Source: Vulcanimicrobiota bacterium (GTDB taxonomy: Bacteria; Vulcanimicrobiota; Vulcanimicrobiia; Vulcanimicrobiales; Vulcanimicrobiaceae). Taken from it: a stretch of DNA of 9,930 nucleotides. This document shows positions 1 through 6,830 of this stretch, piece by piece (the stretch's first letter is position 1; each line of letters begins with the position of its first letter). The stretch spans positions 1 through 9,930 of the forward strand of contig JASHTE010000311.1 of assembly GCA_030040695.1 (NCBI GenBank), in the 5' to 3' direction. The position numbers were made by a program, and so were the translations under genes. The notes below the pieces were generated by a model. It was not told the origin of the DNA, did not search any database, and saw only the letters and a program-made list of their open reading frames with translations.

Positions 1-1
1 T

Positions 2-208
2 CTGCTTTGGTGTGACGCGGCGCGCGGGCGCGAACACGATCGCGTCGAAGCGTTCGCCGCCTTTCGCGGTTTCCTCGTGCTCGAGCGAAATGACGGAAAC
101 GCGACGCTCGAAACGGTGCGGGCGGCGTTGCTCGACCGCGCCAGCGTCTGCCGTGCGGGACTTATCGAACCTGCTCTCGCAGGTGGGTGCGGCCCGGGCG
201 CCGTGTGA
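2..208 (+). CDS. 3' end of an unrecognised gene (5' truncated)
   Basis: The frame starting at base 2 is open from the window edge to a TGA at 206-208, followed at once by an in-frame TAA (209-211), giving 68 residues without a start codon. Third codon positions are mostly G or C, as in the other genes here, and the peptide has a natural composition (alternating helix-like stretches such as DRVEAFAAFRGFLVLER and LETVRAALLDRA). The overlapping reading in another frame (12-269) is very rich in Arg, Ser and Cys and looks like a shadow. I do not recognise the family. It is probably the C-terminal part of a soluble protein; the tail ends in a Gly/Pro-rich stretch (GGCGPGAV). No link with the downstream genes can be inferred beyond shared orientation. 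Confidence 0.5.
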   Translation: MLWCDAARGREHDRVEAFAAFRGFLVLERNDGNATLETVRAALLDRASVCRAGLIEPALAGGCGPGAV

Positions 209-403
209 TAAGCGTTGCGCTTCCACGCCGTCGTATCCGGAGCTGATGCTCCCTAGGGTGACTTTGTAGGTTCGGCCACCAAGCACGGTGCGCGCGGGGC
301 GCAGTCGAGCACTCTCCAGCGTACCACTGCCGTCAAGACTTGACAGACTGCCCGCCCGCTCACCTCTAGGCGCACGTCGCGAGCGCGTGATTGTAACGGT
401 GCG
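209..403. other. Non-coding gap upstream of the metallopeptidase-like gene
   Basis: This 195-bp stretch separates the tandem stop of the first gene from the ATG at 404. No frame reads like protein, and I see no tRNA-like fold, convincing terminator hairpin with a T run, or clear operator. A TTGACA hexamer lies at 340-345 but has no convincing -10 box 16-18 bp downstream. If the following + strand genes have their own promoter, it should lie here. Confidence 0.4.
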
Positions 404-413
404 ATGCTCGCAC
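399..413 (+). promoter_or_regulatory. Perfect 6-bp inverted repeat over the start codon
   Basis: GTGCGA (399-404) and TCGCAC (408-413) are exact reverse complements separated by TGC. The A of the only available ATG (404-406) is in the left arm and the TG is in the loop. In RNA this would form a short GC-rich hairpin enclosing the initiation codon, and no Shine-Dalgarno sequence is visible upstream. It may tune translation, or it may be chance in GC-rich DNA. It also leaves some doubt about the start chosen for this gene. Confidence 0.3.
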
Positions 414-886
414 TCGGGTCTATCCCCTACAGGCGCCACGGCTCGCTCGCGGTCCCGCGTAGCGCCGAGCGCGATTATCAAATTGCCAAGCGCTATCTGA
501 GCCGCGATCCCATCGAACGCGCGCTCTTCAAGCGTCTCGAGCACGCGCACGAGCGCACGTTTCGCCTCGCAATCAACGATCGCAACGACGACTCGTTCGA
601 TCCTGCAACCGACACGATCGCGTGGGACCCACACAGCGCACTGCGTACGACACGTGGCGGAACGCAGTCACCGGCGCTCGGCCTCGGGCACGAAGTCGAT
701 CACGCGGTCGAATCCCCGCACCTCGAAGCGCGCTTGAGCGAACGCGTGAGCCTCCGTTACGACACGCAGGAGGAGCGTCGCGTCATCACGGGCTCGGAGC
801 GCCATGCTGCGGAGACGCTCGGCGAAAGCGTGCGAGCAGATCACGACGGGCGGTGCTACCGCGTCGCCTCGCCGGTACTGCGCTAG
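404..886 (+). CDS. Small HExxH zinc-metallopeptidase-like protein (NleD/M91-like toxin-type domain)
   Basis: A 160-residue soluble protein with no signal peptide or membrane segment. Residues 96-100 read HEVDH, a zinc-peptidase HExxH motif preceded by a small/hydrophobic run (SPALGLG). Upstream is WDPHSA (74-79), and downstream come YDTQEERRVITG (119-130) and SERHAAETLGESVRADH (131-147). This order (WDP, SPALxLxHE, an acidic EERxVI block, a late GExxRxxHxGxxY tail) matches my memory of M91/NleD-like domains at the C-terminal tips of Rhs and other polymorphic toxins. E123 or E124 is a candidate third zinc ligand. Here the domain stands alone, without Rhs repeats. Peptidase activity and toxin role are inferences; the motif itself is directly visible. 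The ATG at 404 is the only ATG in a frame open from base 344, and lacks a clear ribosome site. The stop is 46 bp before the solute-binding protein gene, and no evident immunity gene follows. Confidence 0.65.
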   Translation: MLALGSIPYRRHGSLAVPRSAERDYQIAKRYLSRDPIERALFKRLEHAHERTFRLAINDRNDDSFDPATDTIAWDPHSALRTTRGGTQSPALGLGHEVDHAVESPHLEARLSERVSLRYDTQEERRVITGSERHAAETLGESVRADHDGRCYRVASPVLR

Positions 887-914
887 ACCTCGGTGAAGGT
901 GCCGGGCTCGTAGC

Positions 915-921
915 GAGGGGA
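915..921 (+). promoter_or_regulatory. Ribosome binding site of the solute-binding protein gene
   Basis: GAGGGGA lies 11 nt before the ATG at 933, a slightly long but acceptable spacing. It supports that start, which also begins directly with a lipoprotein signal peptide. Confidence 0.55.
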
Positions 922-932
922 ACGAAGCGCCC

Positions 933-2543
933 ATGCGGCGCGCCGGGCTCTTCTTACTCTGCTGCTGCGTGCTTGCAGCCTGCACGCGGACGGGCACGTC
1001 AACGGGCAACGGCAATCCCTGGACGATACCCGGCGTGTTGCGCATCGGCGAGAAGGAAGAACCGGACAGCCTCAATCCGATGTTCGGGCACACGCTGGCC
1101 ACCGACCAGATCAGCGACTTGCTCTTCTCCTCCATTTTGGGCATCGACGCGAACGGGAACGTGATCCCCGACCTCGCAACGGAGGTGCCGACGGCGAGCA
1201 ATGGCGGCATCAGCCGCGACGGCAAGACGATCACCATTCACCTTCGTCGCGGGTTGAGATGGTCGGACGGAGCGCCGCTCACCTCCGCCGATTGGATGTT
1301 CACCTATCATGCGGTGCTCAATCCCGCCAATAATACGAAGATGACGTATGGATGGGATCGGATCGCTTCGGCGGACGCACCCGATCCCTACACGATCGTC
1401 ATCCATCTGAAAGAGCCGAGCGTCGCCGCCTTCGACATCCTCCAAGTCGGGGGCAGCGCCTATCCGCCGCTACCCGCACATCTCCTTGCGAAGCTGCCGA
1501 ACATCAATCGCGCGCCCTTCAATAGCATGCCGGTATCGAGCGGCCCCTACGTGCTCAAAGAGTGGAACCACGAAATGTCGCTCGTCTTCGTGCCGAATCC
1601 GTACTACTTTCGCGGTCCGCCGCGCCTCAAAGAAATCATCTGGAAGATCATCCCCGACCCGAGTACGCTCCTCACGCAGCTGCGCACGCACGAGATCGAC
1701 GTCTACCCGAGCGTCGATACCGATGAAATCCCGTATCTCAGCGACGTCACCGGCATTCGGGTCGTCAAACGGCTCGTCGCGAACTGGCGACACCTCGGCT
1801 TCAACATGAGCAAGCCGCAGCTCTCCGATGCCCGCGTTCGTGAGGCGATCGCCGAAGGCGTCGATTGGCGATACATCACCGACACAGTCTACCACGGCTA
1901 CGGCGTACCGGCCGTCTCCGATGTCTTCCCGCAGTCGTGGGCGGCACCGACGCTTCCACCGTACCACTACAACCCGACCGACGCGCGCCGACTGCTTGCG
2001 GCGGCAGGTTGGCGTCTGGGAACCGACGGCGTGTTGCACAAGGGCAATCTCGCGATGCGACTCACGATCTCGTCGACGACGAGCGATCCCGACAACGAGC
2101 ACGCCGAGCTCGTCATCCAATCGGTGCTGCGTCCGCTGGGCTTCGACATCGAGATCAGAAACTATCCGGCGAACGTCCTCTTTGCGCAGAGCGGCCCTAT
2201 CTACAGCGGAAAGTACGACCTCGAATGGTCGGTCGAGACGAACGGACCCGATCCTGACGACTCGGGTTATTGGAACTCGCGCTTCATTCCACCGAACGGC
2301 GCCGATACATCATGGCTGCGCGATCGCATCGTCGACGAAACGAGCGACGCCGCCGCTCGAACGTTCGACGAGCGCACGCGCACGGCGCTCTATCAGCGCG
2401 AAGAGACGCGTATTCGTGAGTTGAATCCCGCGATCTTCGCCTATTGGGAGATCGGGTACGTCGCGATGAACACCGACGTGAAGAACTACGTCCCAGCCGC
2501 GTTCATCGCCGACGAGTGGAACGCGTGGCAGTGGCACATCTGA
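933..2543 (+). CDS. ABC transporter solute-binding lipoprotein, family 5 (peptide/nickel type)
   Basis: A 536-residue extracytoplasmic binding protein of the DppA/OppA type (SBP_bac_5), which captures peptides or other small solutes for an ABC importer. The N-terminus MRRAGLFLL followed by the lipobox LAAC (Cys17) predicts a lipid-anchored export product. The mature part starts with the usual LRIGEKEEPDSLNP segment (36-49). The family signature region LRRGLRWSDGAPLTSADWMF is at 104-123, SSGPYVLKEW at 202-211, and LGFNMSKPQLSDARVREAI at 288-306, all in the expected order. The length is normal for the family. No permease or ATPase gene for it lies in the window, so it is either an orphan receptor or served by a transporter elsewhere. 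Its last 13 bp overlap the start of the uracil-DNA glycosylase gene. The substrate cannot be told from the sequence. Confidence 0.95.
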   Translation: MRRAGLFLLCCCVLAACTRTGTSTGNGNPWTIPGVLRIGEKEEPDSLNPMFGHTLATDQISDLLFSSILGIDANGNVIPDLATEVPTASNGGISRDGKTITIHLRRGLRWSDGAPLTSADWMFTYHAVLNPANNTKMTYGWDRIASADAPDPYTIVIHLKEPSVAAFDILQVGGSAYPPLPAHLLAKLPNINRAPFNSMPVSSGPYVLKEWNHEMSLVFVPNPYYFRGPPRLKEIIWKIIPDPSTLLTQLRTHEIDVYPSVDTDEIPYLSDVTGIRVVKRLVANWRHLGFNMSKPQLSDARVREAIAEGVDWRYITDTVYHGYGVPAVSDVFPQSWAAPTLPPYHYNPTDARRLLAAAGWRLGTDGVLHKGNLAMRLTISSTTSDPDNEHAELVIQSVLRPLGFDIEIRNYPANVLFAQSGPIYSGKYDLEWSVETNGPDPDDSGYWNSRFIPPNGADTSWLRDRIVDETSDAAARTFDERTRTALYQREETRIRELNPAIFAYWEIGYVAMNTDVKNYVPAAFIADEWNAWQWHI

Positions 2544-3283
2544 CGCTCGCCGCGATCGAGCGAAGCGTCGTCGCGTGCAAGCGGTGCCCCGAGCTGCGTG
2601 CGTACTGCGCGACCGTTGCACGTGAGAAGCGGCGCGCGTTTGCCGAGCAGCGCTATTGGGGCAAGCCGGTTCCGGCGTTCGGTGACGAGCGTGCCCGCGT
2701 GATGATCGTCGGCCTCGCGCCCGGAGCCCACGGAAGCAATCGCACGGGACGGCCATTCACCGGTGACGCGTCGGGAGATTTTCTCTATCCGGCACTCCAT
2801 CGCGCGGGCTTCGCGACGCGAGGGCGCGCGACGCATCGCAATGACGGCGTGCGTCTGCGCGACGCTTTCATCACCGCTGCGGTCCGCTGTGCGCCGCCGA
2901 AGAACAAGCCGACGACGCAGGAGCTGCACAACTGCTTTCCCTACTTGCTCGCGGAGTTCGACGTGCTCGCGCGCCTCAGCGTCGTCATCGCTCTCGGTTC
3001 GATCGGCTTTGGCGCGTCGCTGAAAATGCTGCGCGCACGCGGTTACTCTCTCGATCCAAGCAGGCCGCGCTTCGCGCACGGTGCCGAAGCGGTCGCCAAA
3101 AAGGGCGAGCGAACGATTCGTCTCATTGCCTCGTACCATCCGAGCCGCCAGAATACGAATACGGGCAAGCTCACGCGCCCGATGTTCGATGAGGTCTTCA
3201 GCCGCGCTGCGAGCGTTGTGAGGGAAGCAGGTGCAGGTCGCGCAGCTGCTTCTCGGAAGCGGGCGCCGGCGCGTCCATCATGA
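2531..3283 (+). CDS. udgB: Type-5 uracil-DNA glycosylase (UdgB-like), iron-sulfur protein
   Basis: A 250-residue base-excision repair enzyme that removes uracil (and, in this family, other deaminated bases) from DNA. Four Cys suited to a 4Fe-4S cluster are visible: C16 and C19 (CKRC), C120 (VRCAPP) and C135 (HNCFPYL). Motif 1 reads GLAPGAHG (61-68), lacking the catalytic Asp/Asn of other UDG families, as is typical of family 5. Motif 2 is SYHPSRQNTNTGK (201-213), with His203. The region from REKRRAF (31-37) to MFDEVFSRA (218-226) follows the family closely. I chose the GTG at 2531: the protein then begins about 15 residues before the first Cys, as usual, and GAGTGGA (2514-2520) lies 10 nt upstream. 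An alternative GTG is at 2525. The start overlaps the binding-protein gene by 13 bp. The last 28 residues, past the normal family end, are encoded opposite the end of aspS and are rich in Ala and Arg, so this tail is probably a read-through extension without conserved function. Confidence 0.93.
   Translation: MAHLTLAAIERSVVACKRCPELRAYCATVAREKRRAFAEQRYWGKPVPAFGDERARVMIVGLAPGAHGSNRTGRPFTGDASGDFLYPALHRAGFATRGRATHRNDGVRLRDAFITAAVRCAPPKNKPTTQELHNCFPYLLAEFDVLARLSVVIALGSIGFGASLKMLRARGYSLDPSRPRFAHGAEAVAKKGERTIRLIASYHPSRQNTNTGKLTRPMFDEVFSRAASVVREAGAGRAAASRKRAPARPS
3198..3283. other. Convergent 3' overlap of the glycosylase gene and aspS
   Basis: The stop codons of the + strand glycosylase (3281-3283) and the - strand aspS (3200-3198) lie inside each other's coding sequence, giving 86 bp coding on both strands. 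The aspS part encodes its normal C-terminus (KQLRDLHL, then a short variable tail). The glycosylase part encodes a low-complexity Ala/Arg tail past the family's usual end, so the glycosylase is the likely intruder. No terminator hairpin with a T run was seen here on either strand. Confidence 0.85.
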
Positions 3284-4958
3284 GGTCGCGCGCGGTCTGC
3301 GTCTTCGGAAATGCGATGACCTCGTGGAGGTTCTCTTCACCGCACGCAATCATCGCGATGCGGTCGATGCCGAGCGCCATCCCGCCGTGCGGCGGCGCGC
3401 CGTAGTCGAGGGCGCGAACGAAGAAGCCGAACTGTTCCTCGACCTGCTCCCGCGACATGCCAAGCATCTCGAAGATACGCCGTTGCAGCTCCGGCTTGTG
3501 AATGCGAATCGAGCCTGACCCGAGCTCGTAGCCGTTGAGCACCATGTCGTAGTGCTGTGCCCGCATCCGCAGCGGATCGCGCTCGATGAGATCCCACTCG
3601 CCCTCCATCGGCGCCGTGAAAGGATGGTGCGCCGGGACGGGCTTCCCCGTTTCGGCGTCGATTTCGAGGTACGGAAAATCCGTGACCCAGCAGAAGGCGA
3701 AATCGTCGTCGCGTCGCAGGCCGCAGCGCCGTGCGATCTCGCTACGCATCTTGCCGGCGACGGTGAATACTGCGTCTCGTTCGTCGGCGAAGAGCAAGAG
3801 CGCGTCGCCGCGCTCCGCGCGCAGCCGCTGCGCAATCGGATCCGCCTGTGCCTCACCGATGAACCGCTGCGCAGACGACTTCACGCCGTCGGCGCCGAGC
3901 GCCACCCACACCATTCCCTTCGCGCCGCTCTGCTTTGCGTCGTCGACGAGGGCGTCGAACTCCCGGCGAGAGAGCGCCGCGCCACCGGGATAGCGCACGC
4001 CGACCACTTCGCCGCCGCTCTCGAGCACCGACTTGAACACGGCGAACTCGGTCGACGCGAAGAGATCGCCGACGCGCGCGAGCTCAAGGCCGAAACGCAC
4101 GTCGGGCTTGTCGGTGCCGAACCGCTCCATCGCGTCGGCGAACGCCATGCGAGGAAACGGCGCGAGCTCGAGGCTGAGCACGCGCTTCCAGACGAAGCGC
4201 ATGCACGACTCCATGACGTCGAGCACCTCCTCTTGCGAACAGAAGCTCATCTCGACGTCGAGCTGCGTGAACTCGGGCTGACGGTCGGAGCGCAAATCCT
4301 CGTCGCGCATGCACCGTGCGATCTGCATGTACCGTCCGAAGCCGGCTATCATGCAGATCTGCTTGAGCAGTTGGGGCGACTGCGGCAGCGCGTAAAACGT
4401 CCCCGGATAGAGACGGCTCGGCACGAGGTAGTCGCGCGCCCCTTCCGGCGTTCCTTTGATGAGCATCGGCGTCTCGATCTCGATGAACTCGCGTTCGTCG
4501 AAGAAGTCGCGCATTGCCTTGATGATCCGGTGGCGAATCGTCAGGTTGCGCTGCATCCGCGGCCGGCGTAGATCGAGATAACGATACTCCAAGCGCAGGC
4601 TCTCCTCGGGATTCTCCTCGAGATTCACTTGGAAGGGCGGCACTTGCGACCGATTGAGAATCTCGAGCTCCTCGACGGCGAGCTCTACGTCGCCCGTCGC
4701 GAGCCTCGTGTTCTCGGTCCCCGCCGGACGCTTCCGCACGCGTCCTCGTACGCGAAGCACGTCCTCGCTGCGCAAGTGCTCGGCGTCGGAAAATGCGGCG
4801 TGCTGCGGATCGAAGACGATCTGCGTGATGCCGTCACGGTCGCGCAGGTCGATGAAGATCAAACCACCGTGATCGCGGCGACGGTGCACCCAGCCGCAGA
4901 GCTCGGCGCCGGTACCGTCGTTCGCGGCGCGCAGCGCGCCGCACGAGAAGCGCTTCAT
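3198..4958 (-). CDS. aspS: Aspartyl-tRNA synthetase, bacterial type (probably non-discriminating)
   Basis: A 586-residue class II synthetase that charges tRNA(Asp) with aspartate in the cytoplasm. It has the N-terminal OB-fold anticodon-binding domain (CGWVHRRRDHGGLIFIDLRDRDG, within 21-43), motif 1 around 144-166, the flipping-loop region TPEGARDYLVPSR (170-182), QSPQLLKQ (193-200), motif 2 RDEDLRSDRQPEFTQLD (218-234), the bacterial GAD insertion domain (about 285-400), HHPFTAP (444-450) and motif 3 MALGIDRIAMIACGEEN (527-543). The length is normal. The residue before the motif 2 Arg is Met where Phe is usual (CMRDED for CFRDED). His30 in RDHGG is the residue associated with relaxed tRNA(Asp)/tRNA(Asn) recognition; discriminating enzymes such as that of E. 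coli have Leu there. The start is fixed by a 4-bp ATGA overlap with the upstream glycosyltransferase and by GGAGG 7 nt upstream. The 3' end overlaps the convergent glycosylase gene. Confidence 0.98.
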   Translation of the reverse strand: MKRFSCGALRAANDGTGAELCGWVHRRRDHGGLIFIDLRDRDGITQIVFDPQHAAFSDAEHLRSEDVLRVRGRVRKRPAGTENTRLATGDVELAVEELEILNRSQVPPFQVNLEENPEESLRLEYRYLDLRRPRMQRNLTIRHRIIKAMRDFFDEREFIEIETPMLIKGTPEGARDYLVPSRLYPGTFYALPQSPQLLKQICMIAGFGRYMQIARCMRDEDLRSDRQPEFTQLDVEMSFCSQEEVLDVMESCMRFVWKRVLSLELAPFPRMAFADAMERFGTDKPDVRFGLELARVGDLFASTEFAVFKSVLESGGEVVGVRYPGGAALSRREFDALVDDAKQSGAKGMVWVALGADGVKSSAQRFIGEAQADPIAQRLRAERGDALLLFADERDAVFTVAGKMRSEIARRCGLRRDDDFAFCWVTDFPYLEIDAETGKPVPAHHPFTAPMEGEWDLIERDPLRMRAQHYDMVLNGYELGSGSIRIHKPELQRRIFEMLGMSREQVEEQFGFFVRALDYGAPPHGGMALGIDRIAMIACGEENLHEVIAFPKTQTARDLMMDAPAPASEKQLRDLHLLPSQRSQRG

Positions 4959-5851
4959 CGCCGCGCCTCCAGCGCTTCCTTGATGCCGCCGACGTAGTAG
5001 TACTGCTCGATCAACCGCTGCGCGAAGCGACTGCGCGACGAGCGAGCATCGAAGTAACCGAGGACCGGCGGCAGCTTCGTCAAGAGTGAGTGCGCACCGC
5101 GTGAAAGCGGCGTCAAGCCGAGGTTCAGCATCACGGTGAGGTCGTGGTGCTTGCGGTAGAAGCGCACCGCGGAATGCCCCGCGAGACGCATCTTCTCACG
5201 CTGGTCTTCGTGCGAGACGTCCTGCCAGTGGTAGTTCACCGCTTGCGGCTCGTAGAGAATCTCGACGCCTGCGCGTTGCAAGCGGTAGCCGAGCTCGAGG
5301 TCCTCGTGCCCGTACCCGGTGAAGGACTCGTCGAAACTGCCGACGCGGAGCAGATCTTCGCGTCGAACCGATGCATTGCCGGTGAGGAAGTAGAGCCAGG
5401 AGAGGCGCCTGCGCCCCGGCGGGTGCAGGGAGCTCCGGCGTTCCGGATCGGCGCGTTGCTCGAGATACTCGTTGTAGCTGCGGACCTGCACTTCCCAGCC
5501 GACAACGGCGACGCCGCTTCGCTCGTCATGCCGCTCGAGATGACGCCGTATCAGGTCGGCCGACGCGAGGATGTCCGCGTCGTTGAAGAGCACGATCCGG
5601 CCGCGTGCGGCCGCAATGCCGGCGTTCCTCGCCATCGCGCGCCCGGTATATTTGCCCGGAAGATGCCGCAGGCTTGCGTGCTGAGCACACAGGGCGGCGA
5701 CGTATTCGGCGGTTCCGTCGGACGAGTTCGAGTCGCACAGAAGCAGCTCGTAGCGATCGGCGGGCAGATCCTGCACCAAGAGCGACGGCAACACGTATCG
5801 CAGCGTCTCGATGCGATTGTACGTTGGGATGACGACGGAAATCTCAGGCAT
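4955..5851 (-). CDS. Family 2 glycosyltransferase (with C-terminal 7C-like segment)
   Basis: A 298-residue GT-A fold transferase that moves a sugar from a nucleotide donor to a glycan acceptor, acting at the cytoplasmic side. The N-terminus ISVVIPTYNR (4-13) is the GT2 nucleotide-binding start. DSNSSDGT (40-47) follows, then the metal-binding DxD as NDAD (90-93). A second conserved block, TGNASVRRE (157-165) and FTGYGHEDLELGYRL (177-191), matches the Glyco_transf_7C acceptor-side motif with the ED pair as likely catalytic base. The C-terminal 90 residues are basic and helical and have no recognised function. There is no membrane segment. The start overlaps the GT9 gene by 8 bp and the stop overlaps aspS by 4 bp. 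It shares its layout with the other GT2 at 6831-7730. Sugar and acceptor cannot be named; a role in LPS or another surface glycan is inferred from the GT9 neighbour. Confidence 0.94.
   Translation of the reverse strand: MPEISVVIPTYNRIETLRYVLPSLLVQDLPADRYELLLCDSNSSDGTAEYVAALCAQHASLRHLPGKYTGRAMARNAGIAAARGRIVLFNDADILASADLIRRHLERHDERSGVAVVGWEVQVRSYNEYLEQRADPERRSSLHPPGRRRLSWLYFLTGNASVRREDLLRVGSFDESFTGYGHEDLELGYRLQRAGVEILYEPQAVNYHWQDVSHEDQREKMRLAGHSAVRFYRKHHDLTVMLNLGLTPLSRGAHSLLTKLPPVLGYFDARSSRSRFAQRLIEQYYYVGGIKEALEARR
4966..4970 (-). promoter_or_regulatory. Ribosome binding site of aspS
   Basis: On the - strand this reads GGAGG, 7 nt before the aspS ATG (4958-4956) and inside the end of the glycosyltransferase gene. 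Together with the ATGA overlap it indicates coupled but well-supported reinitiation for aspS. Confidence 0.75.
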
Positions 5852-6827
5852 GAATCAAACGCTCAACGCCCTCGACGACTTCTTCGCGGAAGTGCGCCAA
5901 CGTGGTGGAATCCTCCGAAGCGGTCTTTCGAACGAGCACGTTCGGCACTCCGTACGGCGCCCATTCCTGGCTGTTGAGCTCGAAATATCGATGTTCGAAA
6001 ACAACGAGCGTTGGCCTGCGAACCGCGCTTGCGACGTGCGTCGCAGCGGTGTCGACCGTCACGACGCAGGCGGCCTTCTCAAAGACGGCGGCCCACTGAA
6101 AGAACGGCAGCGCGCGCAGGATCGCCCAGCGGCCGTCGCGCGGTTCAAGATCCTCGGCATGCCCCACGCTCTCCACGGGGCAGGTCACGAGGAGAGGGCG
6201 GTCCAGCTCGCTCAAGCGCTCCACGAGAGCTCTCGTCGATTGCAGCGTGCTGCCATGGCTGAACCAACGCTGCCCGAGGTGCAGCACGATTGGGCGTTCG
6301 GGCAGCGTGCCGAGCGGCGCCCGATCTTCGTCGCGGATGTCGAGGCGAAGGTTCGTAACCCGCCGGCGCGCTCCGGCGAGCGCGACGAGGTCGAGCAGTT
6401 GGTCGACCTCGTGACGAACGTGGCGATTCGGATAGCGTTCCGAGAGCGCGGGGTCGGCCTCGGAGAGCATGAGCGTATCGACGTAGAGCGGCGCCACGAG
6501 CCGCGCAAACCAACGACGCCGATACGTGTAGCCGATACGTCGCGGAGCGCGTGTTGCGCCGATGACGCGCAAATCGACGGCGCGCGGCGCCAGGGCAATG
6601 GCGAGATCGTAGTCGCGCAGCCCGCTGCCGAGCACGGCCGCGCCGCTCGATTGCTCGAGGGTGACGAGCTGGTCGAGATCCGTGTTCCGCTCGACGACGA
6701 CGCGATTGTACGCGCTCGTTACCATCGTAATGTGGGCGTCGGGAAACGACCTGCGGACCGTCGCGATCGCGGGCGTCGAGAGGATGAGGTCGCCGATGCG
6801 GTCGGTGCGCGATAGGAGAATACGCAC
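5844..6827 (-). CDS. Family 9 glycosyltransferase, heptosyltransferase-like (divergent)
   Basis: A 327-residue GT-B fold protein of the family that includes the LPS heptosyltransferases RfaC, RfaF and RfaQ, which add ADP-heptose-derived sugars to the inner core. The N-terminus RILLSRTDRIGDLILSTPAI (2-21) is the typical GT9 start. A second Rossmann half begins near PIVLHLGQRW (179-188), and the donor-side motif reads VTVDTAATHVASA (256-268). In most members this motif has a Gly after D-S/T (DSGxxH), whereas here it is DTAATH, and the usual PGxS-K-x-WP segment is replaced by LGQRWFSHGST. The enzyme is therefore diverged, and heptose as its sugar is not assured. The start is GTG at 6827, 3 bp after the stop of the upstream GT2, with AGGAAA 6 nt before it. 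The stop overlaps the next GT2 by 8 bp. Confidence 0.88.
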   Translation of the reverse strand: MRILLSRTDRIGDLILSTPAIATVRRSFPDAHITMVTSAYNRVVVERNTDLDQLVTLEQSSGAAVLGSGLRDYDLAIALAPRAVDLRVIGATRAPRRIGYTYRRRWFARLVAPLYVDTLMLSEADPALSERYPNRHVRHEVDQLLDLVALAGARRRVTNLRLDIRDEDRAPLGTLPERPIVLHLGQRWFSHGSTLQSTRALVERLSELDRPLLVTCPVESVGHAEDLEPRDGRWAILRALPFFQWAAVFEKAACVVTVDTAATHVASAVRRPTLVVFEHRYFELNSQEWAPYGVPNVLVRKTASEDSTTLAHFREEVVEGVERLIHA

Positions 6828-6830
6828 GGG

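Noticed and set aside
12..269. + strand open frame of 85 residues with its own ATG-like start
   Set aside because: Its composition (many Arg, Ser and Cys) is that of an out-of-frame shadow; the frame from base 2 has the expected third-position GC bias and ends in a tandem stop.
340..368. TTGACA-based promoter upstream of the metallopeptidase-like gene
   Set aside because: The hexamer at 340-345 is exact, but the sequence 17 bp downstream (cctcta) is a poor -10 box, so a sigma-70 type promoter is not supported.
2444..2530. 29-residue N-terminal extension of the uracil-DNA glycosylase from an ATG at 2444
   Set aside because: The extra residues are Arg-rich and lie inside the conserved end of the binding-protein gene; the GTG at 2531 gives the usual family N-terminus with a plausible ribosome site.
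3552..4571. Long + strand open frame (339 residues) antisense to aspS
   Set aside because: It is the mirror of a clearly conserved aspS coding sequence, is rich in Arg, His, Glu and Ala without any motif, and is expected in GC-rich DNA.
5144..5977. Long + strand open frame (277 residues) antisense to the GT2 gene
   Set aside because: Shadow of the GT2 reading, which has the NDAD and GYGHED motifs; no domain is visible in the + strand product.
5811..6815. Long + strand open frame (334 residues) antisense to the GT9 gene
   Set aside because: The - strand reading has clear GT9 motifs and fits a coupled gene order; the + strand reading is an Arg-rich shadow with no recognisable domain.
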